A stretch of 64,000 nucleotides of DNA from Lathyrus oleraceus (lineage: Eukaryota > Streptophyta > Magnoliopsida > Fabales > Fabaceae): the NCBI RefSeq assembly GCF_024323335.1, contig NC_066581.1:458449197-458513196 (forward strand), in the 5' to 3' direction. Both the position numbers and the translations under genes were made by a program. Under the pieces are notes generated by a model. That model was not told the DNA's origin and did no database searches. It saw only the letters and a list, made by a program, of their open reading frames with translations. Shown here one piece after another: positions 13,080 through 25,100 of the stretch (position 1 is its first letter; each line of letters begins with the position of its first letter).

Positions 13080-14720
13080 ATTGCTCATGGTATTTTCAAG
13101 CATGGCAGCAGGTGCTCATCAACATCATATCAAACAAAACAACAGCACACGACAGCATATAAACAGCAAGCAGTATTTCATCATTATCATGTTCATCAAA
13201 AACAACAGCATGGCGTTGGTATCATGTTCTCATGGCAAGCAAACCAACAACAGCACATAAACAGCAGGCAACAATAGCAGTATGTGAACAGGGCAAGTTT
13301 GCTGGAAAGTTACTAGTGTTTCGACAACAACATGGTATTTGCAACATTCAAGCAATCAACATCATGCCAAATTCGACCAAGCAACATCATGCAATCACCA
13401 TGTAGGCATCAAGCAAACAGAAAACTTCAATGTGCTTCATGTCATAAACATTAAAACAACACAAGCATGACAAAAAGATTTTGGGCATAGCAAGTAGTTT
13501 AACAGCAGCAAAGGTATTCATCAATAGCAGCATCAATTCCATTGTTTATGGTTCATCAACATCAAACAAGTTTTAAACACAAACACCTAATGTCATGGCC
13601 TTGGTACAGCAGGTTCATGTAACACACAAGCAGCAGTCAATCAGCTTTGAATTTTATGGGGTTTCATGCAATACTAGGTTTCACCTACAGCATACAATCC
13701 CAACAAGATCATGAGCAAACTCCGGACAAAGTTATGTTTAAGTAGCAACAGTATTCATGGCATGAACAAAAACATATCCAGCATATGGCAATGAGCATTA
13801 ACAGCAGAACAACATCATCATAACAGCAGCAGGCACATATTCATGTTGTCACCAATCATCAAAACAAAATGACTCGACCAAACCACACAAACAATATGGC
13901 ATTGGGAAATGGTTAAGGTTTCAACAGCAGCAGGGCATGTGCAGCAACAACATGTATCATGTATTCTCATGCTTCCAACACAAACAACAGCAGGGCATAT
14001 AAATGTTCATCAATCATCATCATTCGACCAACATTTCAAAAGTAAGGTAACAGTATTCAACTGGTATACTAACACAAACAGAACATGAATCAATATGAAT
14101 TTCTGAGCATGTTCAAGGTTGCGATGACAGCAGGGTATTAACAGCATGGTTAAGCATCATTCAATATTTGTCAAAACTGCAGCAGGACTTTAGCAGCATG
14201 GTATGATGTGTTCATTAGCATCCAAACAAAACAGACAACAGCATAGTAATGGTATGGCAAAATCATTCAGCAACATTTATCAACCATGAACAAAATAAAC
14301 CTAACCAGCCTCAATGCTCATGCAATAACTGACATCAACTAACATCAAAATGACTTAGCACCAACATACATCAGCATGGATTTAGCAAGCAGTCAATAGC
14401 AACTTCCAACATTATGAACTCATTCAAAAAAATAAGCATCAAGCAAGCAGCATGGCACTCATGTATTCATCATCGATTTGCATTCAAAAACCAATCATGA
14501 ACAACAGCATACATCATACTCATGAGATTTCTTGGCAGGTTTTAGGGTTAGAACAGCAGTAAGCAACATCATGAGCCAAACATCAACCAGTATTAACAAA
14601 TAATCATGGCCTGGCATAGTGAGTTTCAAGCAACATGTAACAAATAGCAAACCACACAACATGAATTGGAGTTCTGGAACATAGTATAAGGGTTTATCAC
14701 AACAGGATATTCATCATCAC
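13080..14720. repeat. CAGCA/CATCA/AACA-rich low-complexity tract in the LTR
   Basis: About 1.6 kb dominated by AACAGCAGC, CATCATCA and AACAACA words with no fixed period. It is strongly strand-asymmetric, with C far above G on the plus strand. Confidence 0.75.
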
Positions 14721-16679
14721 TATGAACTTGAAAAAAATGGACATGCCCAGAACAGCAAATTAAGCACAGCAATAGCATTAGCAGACCTTAAATAACAAAA
14801 TTCCAACCATGATTGTTACTGAACCCACCACAAATGAGTAAATCGATGGAAAATAGATTTGTATGCAAAAATAAAAAAACTCAGATTTCTCCCTCATGTC
14901 ACAACCATTTCCTTCGAAACAAATTGCATTGAAACTAGCATACCAAGACCTTTCAGAAACATAACATAGCAAGGCATATGAGGGAGGTCGATAACTTACT
15001 TGGTTTGGAAGAAATCGTAGCAACAGTTATGTATTGATGGAATAAGGTGCAAACAGGTGATGCTTATGCTTTGTAGTGAAGGATGTTGAAGCTTTTCTAG
15101 CTCGAGAACACTTGGAGCTCTTCAAATCTCATCTTGCCATTAAAGGTCCTTTGTAAAACAGAGCTTGAAAATGTTGGTCCAGCTAGGATTTTTCAATTGG
15201 AAAGCAGTCTATAATGATGATGGATGATGAGGAAAGCCAAGAAAGCTCGAGGGTTTACAGCTTTTTGCAGAAAATCTCAGTCAAGCAAAAATGCAAGATG
15301 AGAGAGTAAGAGTATTTTTTTTCTGTATGGCTGCCAAAACTAGGGTTGGAATCAGAAGAATCCCTTAAATATCATCTGTTAATCATCACTTAACCATGTG
15401 CTAAGCTAACTTAGTGTAAATGCCTTCATTTGCAAAGTTGCTAATTGTGGACAAAGTGGAAGTGGAGGTGTGTTTTTGCTGCGAATTTGGGCTGGGCACA
15501 GGCTGGAAACAGACTGCATTTCTGCTGCTTTGGTTGTACAAGTGAAATGCTGTACTGATTTTTACTTTTGTGAAGCTTCTTTTGCCAAATTGCCAAATTT
15601 GCATTTTGATTCAAAATGATGGGAAAATGGTGGTATGATGATGGTTTTGGGATTGGAACAAGTCACAAATGATGTATGGAACATTCCCCAATTGACCAAA
15701 TCAAGAAAAAGTCAAAAACTCAAAAAGTCAAAGTTTGGTCAAACTTTGAATTTAAATGCAAAAGGTCCAAAAATGCCATTTTGATTGGTAAGGTTTTAAG
15801 TCATGAAATTTATATTTTTGGAAAGAGGATGAAAAATGTGGTGTGTAGGAAAAAAACCCCACCAAATTTGGCCTTATGGTTTGAGAGTTATGGCTTGTTG
15901 AAGTTCAAAAATTGGTGAAAATGATTTGATCATATCTTGACAACCACACATGGGATTTGAGAGTTCTTGGACTTTTTGAAAATGGGAAGACAAGATCTTC
16001 AACTTTCATGTTGGGCAAAAATTCATTTGAAGCTTGTATCATGATGTAAGTTGAGGATCAAGAAGTTTCCATTTTTGGCAGTTAAAATTACAGGTCCACT
16101 TTCTATTTCTGGAAAATTTCTGATTTGACTTGATTTTCTTCCATGATGAGGTTTGACATGATATATGAGGCTTATACAAGCATGAATGAACTCCTTCAAA
16201 TCAATTCTATCCATCAAATCTCTGATTAAATCCTCAGTTGACCAAGTTTGACTTTTCTAGGGTTTTGGACTGACTGAACCACTTCTGATGAATTCCAAAC
16301 CCTAATTCCTTGAGAAATTGATTTCAAATGATGTCATAAGATGTATGAACTCTTGATTATTGATCATGATGCCCAAATTCCACAAGAATGGCCATCATCC
16401 ATTGCTTTGACTGATCAACGACTGATTTTGACCTAATTGCTGATGACTGCTTCAACTGCAAGCAACAAGGTTAGACTGACAATATTTTTGTACTTTTTGA
16501 ATGATAAACATATGAAAGCAAAGATATACAAATGCAAAGTATGCTTGGTGATCAAGAAAACAACCCACAAGGCAAACCACCCACTAAGAGGAAAGCAAAG
16601 GCATGCATTGATCCTTGAGGTTATGATATGAATGATATGGGCCATGAGGGATCTTAGGGCCCAAAATTGGGGTCTTACA

Positions 16680-17080
16680 TACACCATTATCACCATGAGA
16701 ATAACTTATGACACTTTGCATAACTTTCTATATAGTATTCTCATAGCGGGTCAATCCGGTATAAATATTACTCCTAATATTCATACCTATGTTTAAGACT
16801 TGATAACTCTTTATCCATGATCCATGAGATGTGATCATCAGTCTACAAACATAATAGTCTTAATGCTTTAATGTTATCCCATTTCACACTAAAGCTCGAC
16901 TACGGATACTTTAAGAATAGTGTCCTTATGTTTAATGTGTTCTCATGATTAAGTCACACTTAATACATTAAACAGACTATCTATTCCAGGGACTTTATTA
17001 ATCAACCATAATAAAGAGAATGCCTTTTATTATTCGATACAAGTACCAAAATGTATTGGCCTCTAGGGCTTACACCAACA
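16680..17080 (-). mobile_element. Ty1/copia LTR fragment, minus strand
   Basis: The minus strand starts TGTTGGTGTAAGCCCTAGAGG, a typical start for a class of legume copia LTRs, at 17080. It runs until cut by the end of the Ogre at 16679/16680, so the Ogre inserted into it. The remainder should lie left of the window. The first five bases after the Ogre, TACAC, should be its target duplication. Confidence 0.7.
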
Positions 17081-17112
17081 GTTTTAGCCAAAAATTTGCC
17101 AAAGGGGGAGTT
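17081..17112 (+). other. 3' end of the internal region and polypurine tract of a Maximus/SIRE-like copia element
   Basis: GCCAAAAATTTGCC is followed by AAAGGGGGAGTT directly before a TGTAGATG LTR start, the arrangement typical of Sireviruses. Only ~30 bp of internal sequence survives on this side because the copia LTR at 16680-17080 interrupts it. Confidence 0.75.
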
Positions 17113-17271
17113 TGTAGATGTTTGATTGGCTGCATTTTATGTTAAAACACTAACTGGAGTCTAATGTCTTGACTGATGTCATGACATGCTTTGTAGATGT
17201 TTGATTGGCTGCATGTTGTGCTAAAACACTAACTGTACTCTGATGTCTTGACTGATGTCATGACATACTTG
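17113..17271. repeat. 79-bp tandem duplication at the LTR start
   Basis: TGTAGATGTTTGATTGGCTG recurs at 17113 and at about 17192, with few differences through GATGTCATGACAT. The LTR therefore carries two copies of its own 5' terminus. Confidence 0.88.
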
Positions 17272-17310
17272 AGTAGTATGCTGCAGGTTTAGCTAATACA
17301 GGATTTACTG

Positions 17311-17870
17311 AATGTCAACCTGGATAGTATGACATTCATCCCTGACAGCAGATACTGAGGTATAGAATAACTGGTTGGCTGTTATAACTCAGTATGTAGT
17401 TCAGGCTGTTTATCAAGGGAATAACAGACCTGGCATAAGGCCTACTGTCTGAATGTCAAACTGGATGTTGTGACATTCATCAGTGACAGCATATACTGAA
17501 TAATAGGCAGGTTGGTTTTTCTGCTTCAGTTCAGTATTTAATTCAGTCTGTTCTTCAGGAGGATAACAGACCTGGCATAAGGCCCATTGTGAAAATGTCA
17601 AACTGGATGTCTTGACATTTATTACTGTAAGCTGATACTGAAGTATAGTCTGGTTGGTCTTTTACAGTACAACATTTAGCACAGTCTGTTTTCAGGAAAA
17701 TAACAGACTTAGCATATGGTCTATGTTCTGGACGTCAAACTGAATGTTGTGACATTCATTCCTGACAGCATATGCTAAATTGTAGGATGGTTAGTTTTTC
17801 TGTTTCAGGATTTTTCTCAGACTATTCTTCAGGAATACAACAGCTGATCTAAAATCCAGGAAACTAACAG
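17311..17870. repeat. ~140-bp tandem repeat, four copies, in the copia LTR
   Basis: Units start at AATGTCAA near 17311, 17452, 17594 and 17732 (spacing 141, 142 and 138). Each contains TGTGACATTCAT or a variant, CAGTCTGTT and AATAACAGAC. Confidence 0.85.
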
Positions 17871-18772
17871 AAGAGCTAAATTCAAGAGCCCTAACAAATA
17901 GCATATTTGTTAGAACCCTAATATGTGGAAATTAGGTTAACTTGCCTAACCTTAATTTTAGGAAATACAAGTACAAGGCCCAAATCCAGTTGGGTGTTTA
18001 GGTTATAAATAGCAGATTGTAACCTAGGTTTTGTAAGCCTCATAGAATGAAAATTTAGGGGTGTGTATGAGGTAAACCTCCCAACCTGTGGGAAGGTTAC
18101 CATGTATTTCTCAGTGTTCAAAGCTGAGAGTTTTTGTAACTCAAAGCCTGTAGGCAAGAGTGATTATGTGCTTGAATGAAGCTGTGAAGCAAGTTCAAGT
18201 TGTTTAGCATTACATTGTATTTGTAGTGATAGGAATGGAAACTGGAGGTTTCTATCTAGGAGTTCCTAGGTATATATTGCATTGGGTAGGGATTAAGTGA
18301 AGAGTTGTAAACAGGGGAGTTTAACTCTGAATTAATACTGCTGATAGTGGATCTTCTTCCTGGCTTGGTATGCCCCCAGAGTAGGTGATGTTGCACCGAA
18401 CTGGGTTAACAATTACTTGTGTTTTTACCTTCTGCACGTTATAATTATGTCTAGTATAAAATAAGGTAAACCTGTAATGCTGTAACAGGTGATGTTCAAA
18501 TCAATGTTGAGACATCATGCTGATAACTGTGCAGGCTCAACAGAAGTAAGTGTTGTGGTTGATCTCTGTTGTGTCTTTGTACCAGATGGACAGAACTGGG
18601 TGTTCTTCCATACTATGGTGATATAATAGCAGATGTCGTGACATCTGTGAATGTGTGCATATCAGTACTGGAATTTAATTTGTATAAATACCTTGTTGTA
18701 TTAGTAATATTGTTGGATCAAATGTCATGACTTCGTGTAGAACATCTGAACTCTGACTACGCCAGAATTTCA

Positions 18773-19511
18773 GATCTTTTCAACTCTTAACTTTTAACTT
18801 TATGCTTGGGATTAACCTCTTCATTTCCTCCCACTTCTTAAATTTCAAAACCTTTCCCCCTTTTCAAAACCTTTCTTTACTTGTGATTTCAAACTTAGAC
18901 TCTTTTGCAAATTAGAAACTTTGGCCTTATGCCATTTCATTTTTAAACTCTTTTCTTAAATCAAATTTGTAAATAAACTTAACCATATTGACTTAAAATT
19001 TCAAAAGACAAAAAGAACTAACAGTCATTCAAACTCTTTTAGGCTCCTTTATGCCTCTTTTAAACTTAATTTTTTATTAAAAGCAATCCACTCATTTTGA
19101 AATTGATACCACGAACTACGAGGTTTTGATCCCTCATTTTATGTTGGTACGTAGGCACAAGTCTGAAGGTCTTGTCAAACACAAAAATATAATTAATGAA
19201 TTCTTTTCTCATCTCCACACTTTATTTATTGCAAACATCTTTTATGCCAAAAACACATACACACATGAAAAAAAAGGGCTCCCTATGAGTACCTAGGATA
19301 CTTTGTGTGCTAACACCTTCCTTCTGTGTAACCAACCCCCTTACATGTAATCTCTGGCATTTTATTAGTTTTTAGTTGAAAACTTCTTATCTTTGGGTTT
19401 TGTTCGTACTTTTCCCTTTTCCTTTGGAAAACAATAAAAGCGCGGTGGCGACTCTGGTTTTATTGACGTTAGGTTTATCCATAGCTTAGTGGTCATGAAT
19501 TTACCGCTACA
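18773..19511 (+). repeat. 3' portion of an older Ogre-like LTR, plus strand
   Basis: It contains the family block AAAAGCGCGGTGGCGACTCT near 19436 and ends GGTCATGAATTTACCGCTACA at 19511, matching in reverse the other Ogre LTR end at 9231. No primer binding site follows, so this is either a 3' LTR/solo LTR or a decayed junction. The Maximus-like LTR interrupts it on the left. Confidence 0.6.
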
Positions 19512-19517
19512 TTTGTC

Positions 19518-19866
19518 AGAGCATGAGGCTCCACATGGCAAAATAAAGAAAAAGGATTAACATAGCACGAGGCTCCATAGGGCAATGCATGAAGGTTGCT
19601 AGAGCATGAGGCTTCATATGGTAATGCATGAGGTTTTCCAGGGTATAAGGCTCCACAAGGCAATGCATAAGGTTTTCCAGAGCATGAGGCTCCACAGGAT
19701 AATGCATGAAGGTTTCCAAAGCATGAGACTCCACAGGGTAATGCATGAGGTTTTCTAGAGCATGAGGCTCCACATGGCAATGCATGATAGTTTCCAGAGC
19801 ATGAGGCTCCACATGAAAATGCATGAAGGCTGCCAGATCGTGAGGCTCTACATGGCAATGCATGAT
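19518..19866. repeat. 39-bp minisatellite, about nine copies
   Basis: Units read AGCATGAGGCTCCACATGG followed by CAATGCATGAGGTTTTCCAG with variation. The first unit is irregular. Because 39 is a multiple of three, more than one minus-strand frame stays open across the array (115 and 121 residues, Cys/His-rich repeats). I regard these as repeat artefacts. Confidence 0.92.
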
Positions 19867-20960
19867 AAGGGTATTGGTTCAGAGATGTGTGTTTAACATG
19901 AGGTGGTTAACCTAATGAATATATGGATGTCCAAAGAATGTAGTGTTTGGTCCAAAGGGAAGTGTATTATTGGTGAGGATTGCTATAATGTTGAGATGTT
20001 ATCTATGGATAAGAAGACTTGACAGTCAATTGATTTGAATTGCACTAAATTATATAAAAAAGGTGAATACTTTGAATAACTGGGGTCTACGCCACGTACC
20101 CAAAGATACTCAGAACAAGGATAGGAATAATCCCTCTCATTCTTATTTGTTGCTTAAGGTTTGTGGCGCATAATTCACATCATAACTAGCAAGTGTTGAA
20201 GATGAATCTTTTTGTTGTGCTTAATGTCCAGAGTCTTCATCCTTGAGAACTTGCATTATGTCTTGAACTTGTGTTTGAGTTGGAATCTATTGCAAGTGCC
20301 AATGTAGAGGATTATTCCTATCAAGTGATCAAGAGGCTTATGATCACTCGATTGGATAGGGGAAGCAGACAAATGTCAAATGATTAATTGATTAGGGTAT
20401 ACAAGCACGAGGATTTTTATTAAGTCTAGAATCATAAAGAAATTAAAGTGGTAACATGCATATTAATTTCTAAAATTAAAATTAGCTAATTAAATGCTAA
20501 TATAAATATAATCTTAGTGTACTAATTTTCTAAAAGTCTAATTGAAAATTAATTCTAAGACTAAACCTACTCAATTTCTAATTAAACTCTAAATGTATGG
20601 TATTTTTATTCAATTTTCAAACTATTTTTCTTTTTAACCAATATAAAATGTGTATAAGAAAGAGTATTAAAAAGTGTATTTACTAAAAATGTAAAAAAAT
20701 AATGTATTAAAACTTAAAAGATACTAAAAATAACAAAACAAGAGATTAAGAAAAGGAGGAAAAAGAAAATAATAGAGGCATGGGGTGCAAAGTTTTGAAT
20801 AAAGTGTAACAAGAAGTTTGCTTGGGTCTGATAGAAAGCCCAAAGAGTGTTTGTGCTTAAGGGTGTGAATAGTAGATCTCATGGGCCTAGGAGCCCCTAA
20901 AGTCCAACACGGACCACTAAATGCTGAGGGTTTGAGAACATCAGCATACAATTTCATTGT
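19867..20960. other. Unassigned sequence between minisatellite and old Ogre-like LTR
   Basis: About 1.1 kb with no credible coding frame. 20460-20720 is AT-rich. The rest reads like decayed retrotransposon sequence (for example CTGGGGTCTACGCCACGTACC near 20080), but I cannot assign a family. Confidence 0.35.
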
Positions 20961-23604
20961 CCATGTTAACGTCCATGAGTCTCCCTCCTAAAACTAACCT
21001 GAGGGAAAAACTCGTCGCTCTAAAAATCACCTCTGACGATGTTGGAGGTTCAAACACCTTCAAACTTATATCAAACTACTCCTACTTAATCCCTCTCTTA
21101 TAATCTCAACTTCGTTTCTTCCAATTCCTAACCTAATTTCCAAATCAACATAAAATGTCTATGAACCCTAACATTTCAAACCACACTTAAACGCGAAATA
21201 AGCATGAAATAGAGCCTAAACCTTAGGGGCTTGGCTCCTTAGAGATGAAGCTACATCATGGTGGTCATTTTTGCATGGACCAAAGAGGAAAAGGGAAGGA
21301 GCTTACTTGCTAGAGAAACTATGGCGGCTCTTCCAGATGTTGATGTTGAGTACGAAGGTTCAGAGTCTTCTGCTTCTTCCGGTAACCTTTGCAACTTCTT
21401 CAAATTCCTCCTTATTCTTCTACAAACTTTCCTTAGTCTGTAGGTGGTAATTTTTGTGATTTGTTATTGTGTGTTATTGTTGAATGCGTTTTGAGTGGGA
21501 GAGAGTATATTAGAGAGATGAGTTGAGATTCAGAGAGAATTGAGAGGCGAATTTGAGATATTTTTGTGGAGTGTTATAGAATATGATTGATCATCAATGA
21601 TTGAAGAGGATGAGGATTGTATAGAGGGTGAATCCTAACTAATATGGGCAATGAAATCGGGCAGAGTTTGTTATCAGTTAGGGCAGGGTTAAGTTTTAGT
21701 TAGGTTGAAGGGAAAGTTGTTAGTTATGAACTAACATTGTGAAATTCTGTTAGTTAGTTTGTTAAGTTGGTTAGTGAAATCAATTAGGTGAAGTGTTTGA
21801 ATTGTGCGTTAGTTAACATGCTATTAAATTTTGTTAGTGTTGAGCACAGTAAGATTGAAGGTTAGTGTTAGTTAACTTTGAACTTTTGTTCAAAACTGTT
21901 AGTATGATGAGCTCATGTTAGTATTATCAATGTTAATGAATTTCCTACTGTATTGCAAATGTTTGAACGAATCTGAATTGTGATGCTACTAGTTATTGTT
22001 AGAGATTGAATGTTATCATGTTAGTATGAATTAGATTGAGGTTAGTTGCTTGTCCTGTTTTATGTTGAACTTAGTTGGTGAATTAAAATGAACTATTAAT
22101 TAGTCTTCAGTTAAGTAAGTGTAGTGATGACTATTATGTCGGAACTGAATTAGTTAATTAAATATAGGTTTGACATTATGTAGGGTTGTGAGTAATTAAT
22201 AAGGATAGGAAATGTCATAATTTGTTAGTGATGTTAGAATGTCTGAATTTGGATTTAGTTGTGTAGTTAGACTGACTGTTAGTTTGAATTGTGAGAAAGT
22301 GGCTATTAACTAGAGTTAATTCTTCTGGTTAGTTTAGATTAGTCGAATATGTTAGCATTGTTGTTAGTCAAGTTAGTTGGTGTTGAGAATTGGAGAAGTT
22401 GATTAAATGTTAGTGAAGTGGTCACATTGGTCAAGCGTGAGTTAACTTAGTTAGGACTGTTAGCTAATGTTGTTTAATTGTTAGGTGTTAGTGTTTGAAT
22501 TAACAATTGCAGTGTTAGTTGTATCTAAAAATTAGAAGTTGAATCTGGTTGGAGTTTATATGAATGAATGGTTGTATTGAAATTGTTATGCAGTATTGGG
22601 TGAACTATTTGTGACTGTTTGTGTATTGGTTTTTGTATGGTTTACTTGATTGTGTATTGACCATGTTTGAATTGGATGAAATCTGTATATGAATTGATTT
22701 GATCTCTCTGATGTGTATGGTGTTTTCTCCATTGATGCAGGGCTGGCCGTGAGTTGGGTATTAGCATTTTGGCAAAAAATGATTAAGGTGGAGTCTTGGC
22801 ATGGAAAATGAAGTATTGGGAATGCATTTGAAGTCCATAAAAGTCCCTATGAAGAATCAAGAGAAAGTAGGCTTAGGGCAGATTTAGGGGTAGTTTTGAC
22901 ATTTGGTCAACTGTTTGGCCAAAATTTCAATAGTTGATCAAAGTCAACCCTAGGTCAAAGTAACATTTTTTGTAAAGAATTTTGTAATCTTGATTTTGTT
23001 ATGAAATTTGAAAGTTTTGTAATGGAAATAGCCCTCTTGGATGAATTGCATCTTGTCTCTTTCAACTTAGATTTTTCCCTCCAAAATCCAAACTTTGAAC
23101 ATTTGAAATTGAATGAATATTGACTAAAAATGGAACTTGAATTTGAATCTCATGATCACCTAAATGAAGTATCGTACCATGATCCAAACAAAACCAACTA
23201 AAAGACTAGTGTATTAAAAAAGGCCCATAAGGAGATTAATCAGTCAAAATCAATCTTTTATGGTTGATCAAGTAAACTTGCAATCCACAATCATATCCAA
23301 TGCCATAATGCAAACCACATGATTCATAGGTGCCAAAGATCAAGAATTAGGGTTCCATAGTTTTGAGTTCAAGAGAAATGGTCATCACTAGTTAATGTAG
23401 CATCAAATTACCCTAGATTTGGTCCTCAGGGAAACCTTAGCTCCATGTTAATCATGAACATCAAAATGCCTTTGAGTCAATGATGTTTACATCAAAAATG
23501 CAATGGTAAAATGAGTGTCTTATGATGCAAATGAGTATGCAGATGAGCTATAGACCAAAAGTTAGATAAAAGTGAAAAGGGGAGGGAAATTTTGGGGTAT
23601 GACA
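20961..23604 (-). repeat. Ogre-like LTR, minus strand (left limit uncertain)
   Basis: The right end TTTTGGGGTATGACA at 23604 is followed by a minus-strand polypurine tract (23605-23619), the same layout as at 1957/1958. The terminal bases match the solo LTR ending at 44032. 21640-22560 is rich in GTTAGT words. No matching TGT start could be found to the left, so the left limit given is a guess. The 61-residue frame at 21258-21443 ends in leucine-rich low-complexity sequence and I do not call it a gene. Confidence 0.55.
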
Positions 23605-23619
23605 GATGCCCCTATTTAA
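23605..23619 (-). other. Polypurine tract of an old minus-strand Ogre-like element
   Basis: GATGCCCCTATTTAA on the plus strand, identical to the tract at 1958-1972. It shows the LTR ending at 23604 is a 3' LTR whose element extends rightwards. Confidence 0.75.
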
Positions 23620-23943
23620 TCATCTTGGACTCGAATGTATGAATGGTGATGACCGTTCGGGCATTTAAGGTAGAAGACGATTAAATACAAGAATATCAAA
23701 AAATGTATCCATTGAGAATGGAGTGAATGTGGTGTGAGAAAGGTAACTGTATTGGGGATTTGTTTATTGGGGGAATGAAATGGAAAATAAGTATTTTGTA
23801 GGCTTATCTGTTGGGGATTGACAGAAACATTATGTTGAGAAAAATAGATTGATCGCAAGAGAATGTTTGATGTGCCTGATATATGCAATGTATGTGTAGC
23901 TTTTTCATGATGCATGGAGTTATGTATACTATGCAACCATATG

Positions 23944-24430
23944 GACTTATAGTATCGTCATCTGGGCTACATATAATTTTTCCTAAGGGACTTAGATTTG
24001 CTAGGCTAACTAAACTTTCACCTAAGGAACTTAGTGTTTCCTCAGATGGATCAGAATAAGGATTCACACCTAAGAGGCATAATCGATATACAGTCTAAAA
24101 GACTTGATCACAAGTCTTTCCTAAGGAGTCGATGGAAGTCCCACCTAAGAGGTCAAACTCCTATCTAGAGAGACTTATAGTCTTGTCAACCGGACTACAT
24201 ATACTTTTGCATGAGGGACTTAGATTTGCTAGGCTAACTAAACATTTTTCTAAGGGACTTAGTGTTTCCTCGGGCAGGATCAAAACAAGGAATAACGCCT
24301 AAGAGGTGTGACCAATATCCAGTCTAAAAGACACGATCACAAGTCTTTCATGAAGACTCAATGAAAGTCCCACCTAAGAGGTCAAACGCCTCTCCTATGG
24401 GACTTATAGTCTCGTTAGTCGGGCTACATG
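23944..24430. repeat. ~235-bp tandem duplication
   Basis: Two diverged units begin GACTTATAGT (23944 and about 24173), with a third start near 24410. Each contains GGGACTTAGATTTGCTAGGC, CAGTCTAAAAGAC and CCCACCTAAGAGGTCAAAC. It lies in the 3' region of the old minus-strand element. Confidence 0.85.
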
Positions 24431-25100
24431 TAACTTCACATAAGGAAATGTGTCCTCGAGAAGCCTAGGTTCTCGAAATACTCCCCTGAGTCGTGATCTA
24501 AAAAACTTCATCCTCTGTCAAAAGATCTCATGCTTGAGGGACTATGTAGTGTTATATTTGTAAAAGGAATCTACAAAGGTGATGGTTATAGGTCGCCCAA
24601 GGAGAGGAGATGATAACATGTCACACAAATGGGAGGTATCTCCTCGCCCACAAAAGTCTTTCTATCACCCAGACATGGAAAACGTGGGAAGAGACCTACC
24701 TAGAGCAGAGAGAAGTCAGGTCATTAAATGAGCCACAACCTCTTTGAAAATAGGTATTCAACGGTCCATCATTGACTGAGTGGGTGATAACCATTCCTCA
24801 AAGAAGCATAAACTCTAGATGTCTCTATAAATAAACCTCCCTTATATCAGAAAATGACAAATCATTACACCCTAAAAGCATATCCCTTAACTTGATCATA
24901 ACTCATACTAATCACACCCCTTATCCACTTATACCTAAGCATATCGTCCATCCACAGAGCCTCTCACCTCACGTGAGACGGACTCCTAAAACCATTGTAA
25001 AACACCATCATACAAGGCTTCTCACCGTAGTGGGCAAACCATAACCACCATACAACGTAATATACCATATACTAAGGTCTCTGAGTCCCCCTGCCACTGC
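24431..25100 (+). promoter_or_regulatory. LTR-like debris with a TATA box
   Basis: CTCTATAAATAAACCTCCC near 24820-24838 is a good plant TATA context, followed by A/C-rich sequence as in a gypsy LTR R/U5 region. I could not find the LTR ends, and no coding region follows. Whether it is used is unknown. Confidence 0.4.

Larger units (their letters stand above)
1..16679 (-). mobile_element. Non-autonomous Ogre-type Ty3/gypsy element, minus strand, left end outside window
   Basis: Bases 1-1957 are repeated almost exactly at 14722-16679, which defines two LTRs of one element. Just inside the right LTR is a tRNA-Arg primer binding site read on the minus strand (9207-9224), and just inside the left LTR is a minus-strand polypurine tract (1958-1972), so transcription runs right to left. 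Very long LTRs, the tRNA-Arg site set 6 nt from the LTR, a long repeat-rich 3' region and an integrase tail like that of the second Ogre in this window all fit Ogre elements. The internal region (1958-9230) has no recognisable gag, protease, RT core or RNase H, so the element must have been moved by proteins from other copies. Its target duplication cannot be checked because the left end lies outside the window. Confidence 0.88.
9231..16679 (-). repeat. 5' LTR (right copy) of the minus-strand Ogre, 7449 bp
   Basis: On the plus strand it begins TGTAGCGGTG at 9231 beside the primer site and ends GGTCTTACA at 16679, giving TG...CA ends. It contains several internal tandem arrays (10240-10445, 10500-10800) and a 1.6-kb CAGCA/CATCA-rich tract (13080-14720). 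I see no sign of another element inserted in it, so the length appears genuine, longer than the 5027-bp LTR of the other Ogre. The 92-residue frame at 12982-13260 is an artefact of the CAA/CAG-rich tract. Confidence 0.85.
17113..18772 (+). repeat. 3' LTR of a Maximus/SIRE-like Ty1/copia element
   Basis: It begins TGTAGATGTTTGATTGG right after the polypurine tract. The end is placed at CAGAATTTCA (18772) because the next sequence reads like Ogre LTR, but that boundary is not confirmed by a target duplication. The first 79 bp are tandemly duplicated (17113-17271), and a ~140-bp unit is repeated four times (17311-17870). The region 18340-18430 (CTTGGTATGCCCCCAGAGTAG) resembles Sirevirus LTRs. 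Confidence 0.7.

Noticed and set aside
19493..19863. Two overlapping Cys/His-rich minus-strand frames of 115-121 residues
   Set aside because: They are translations of the 39-bp minisatellite in two frames. The unit length alone keeps them open.
24820..24838. Promoter of a host gene
   Set aside because: The TATA box is good, but no coding sequence follows for several kilobases and the surroundings look like retrotransposon LTR.
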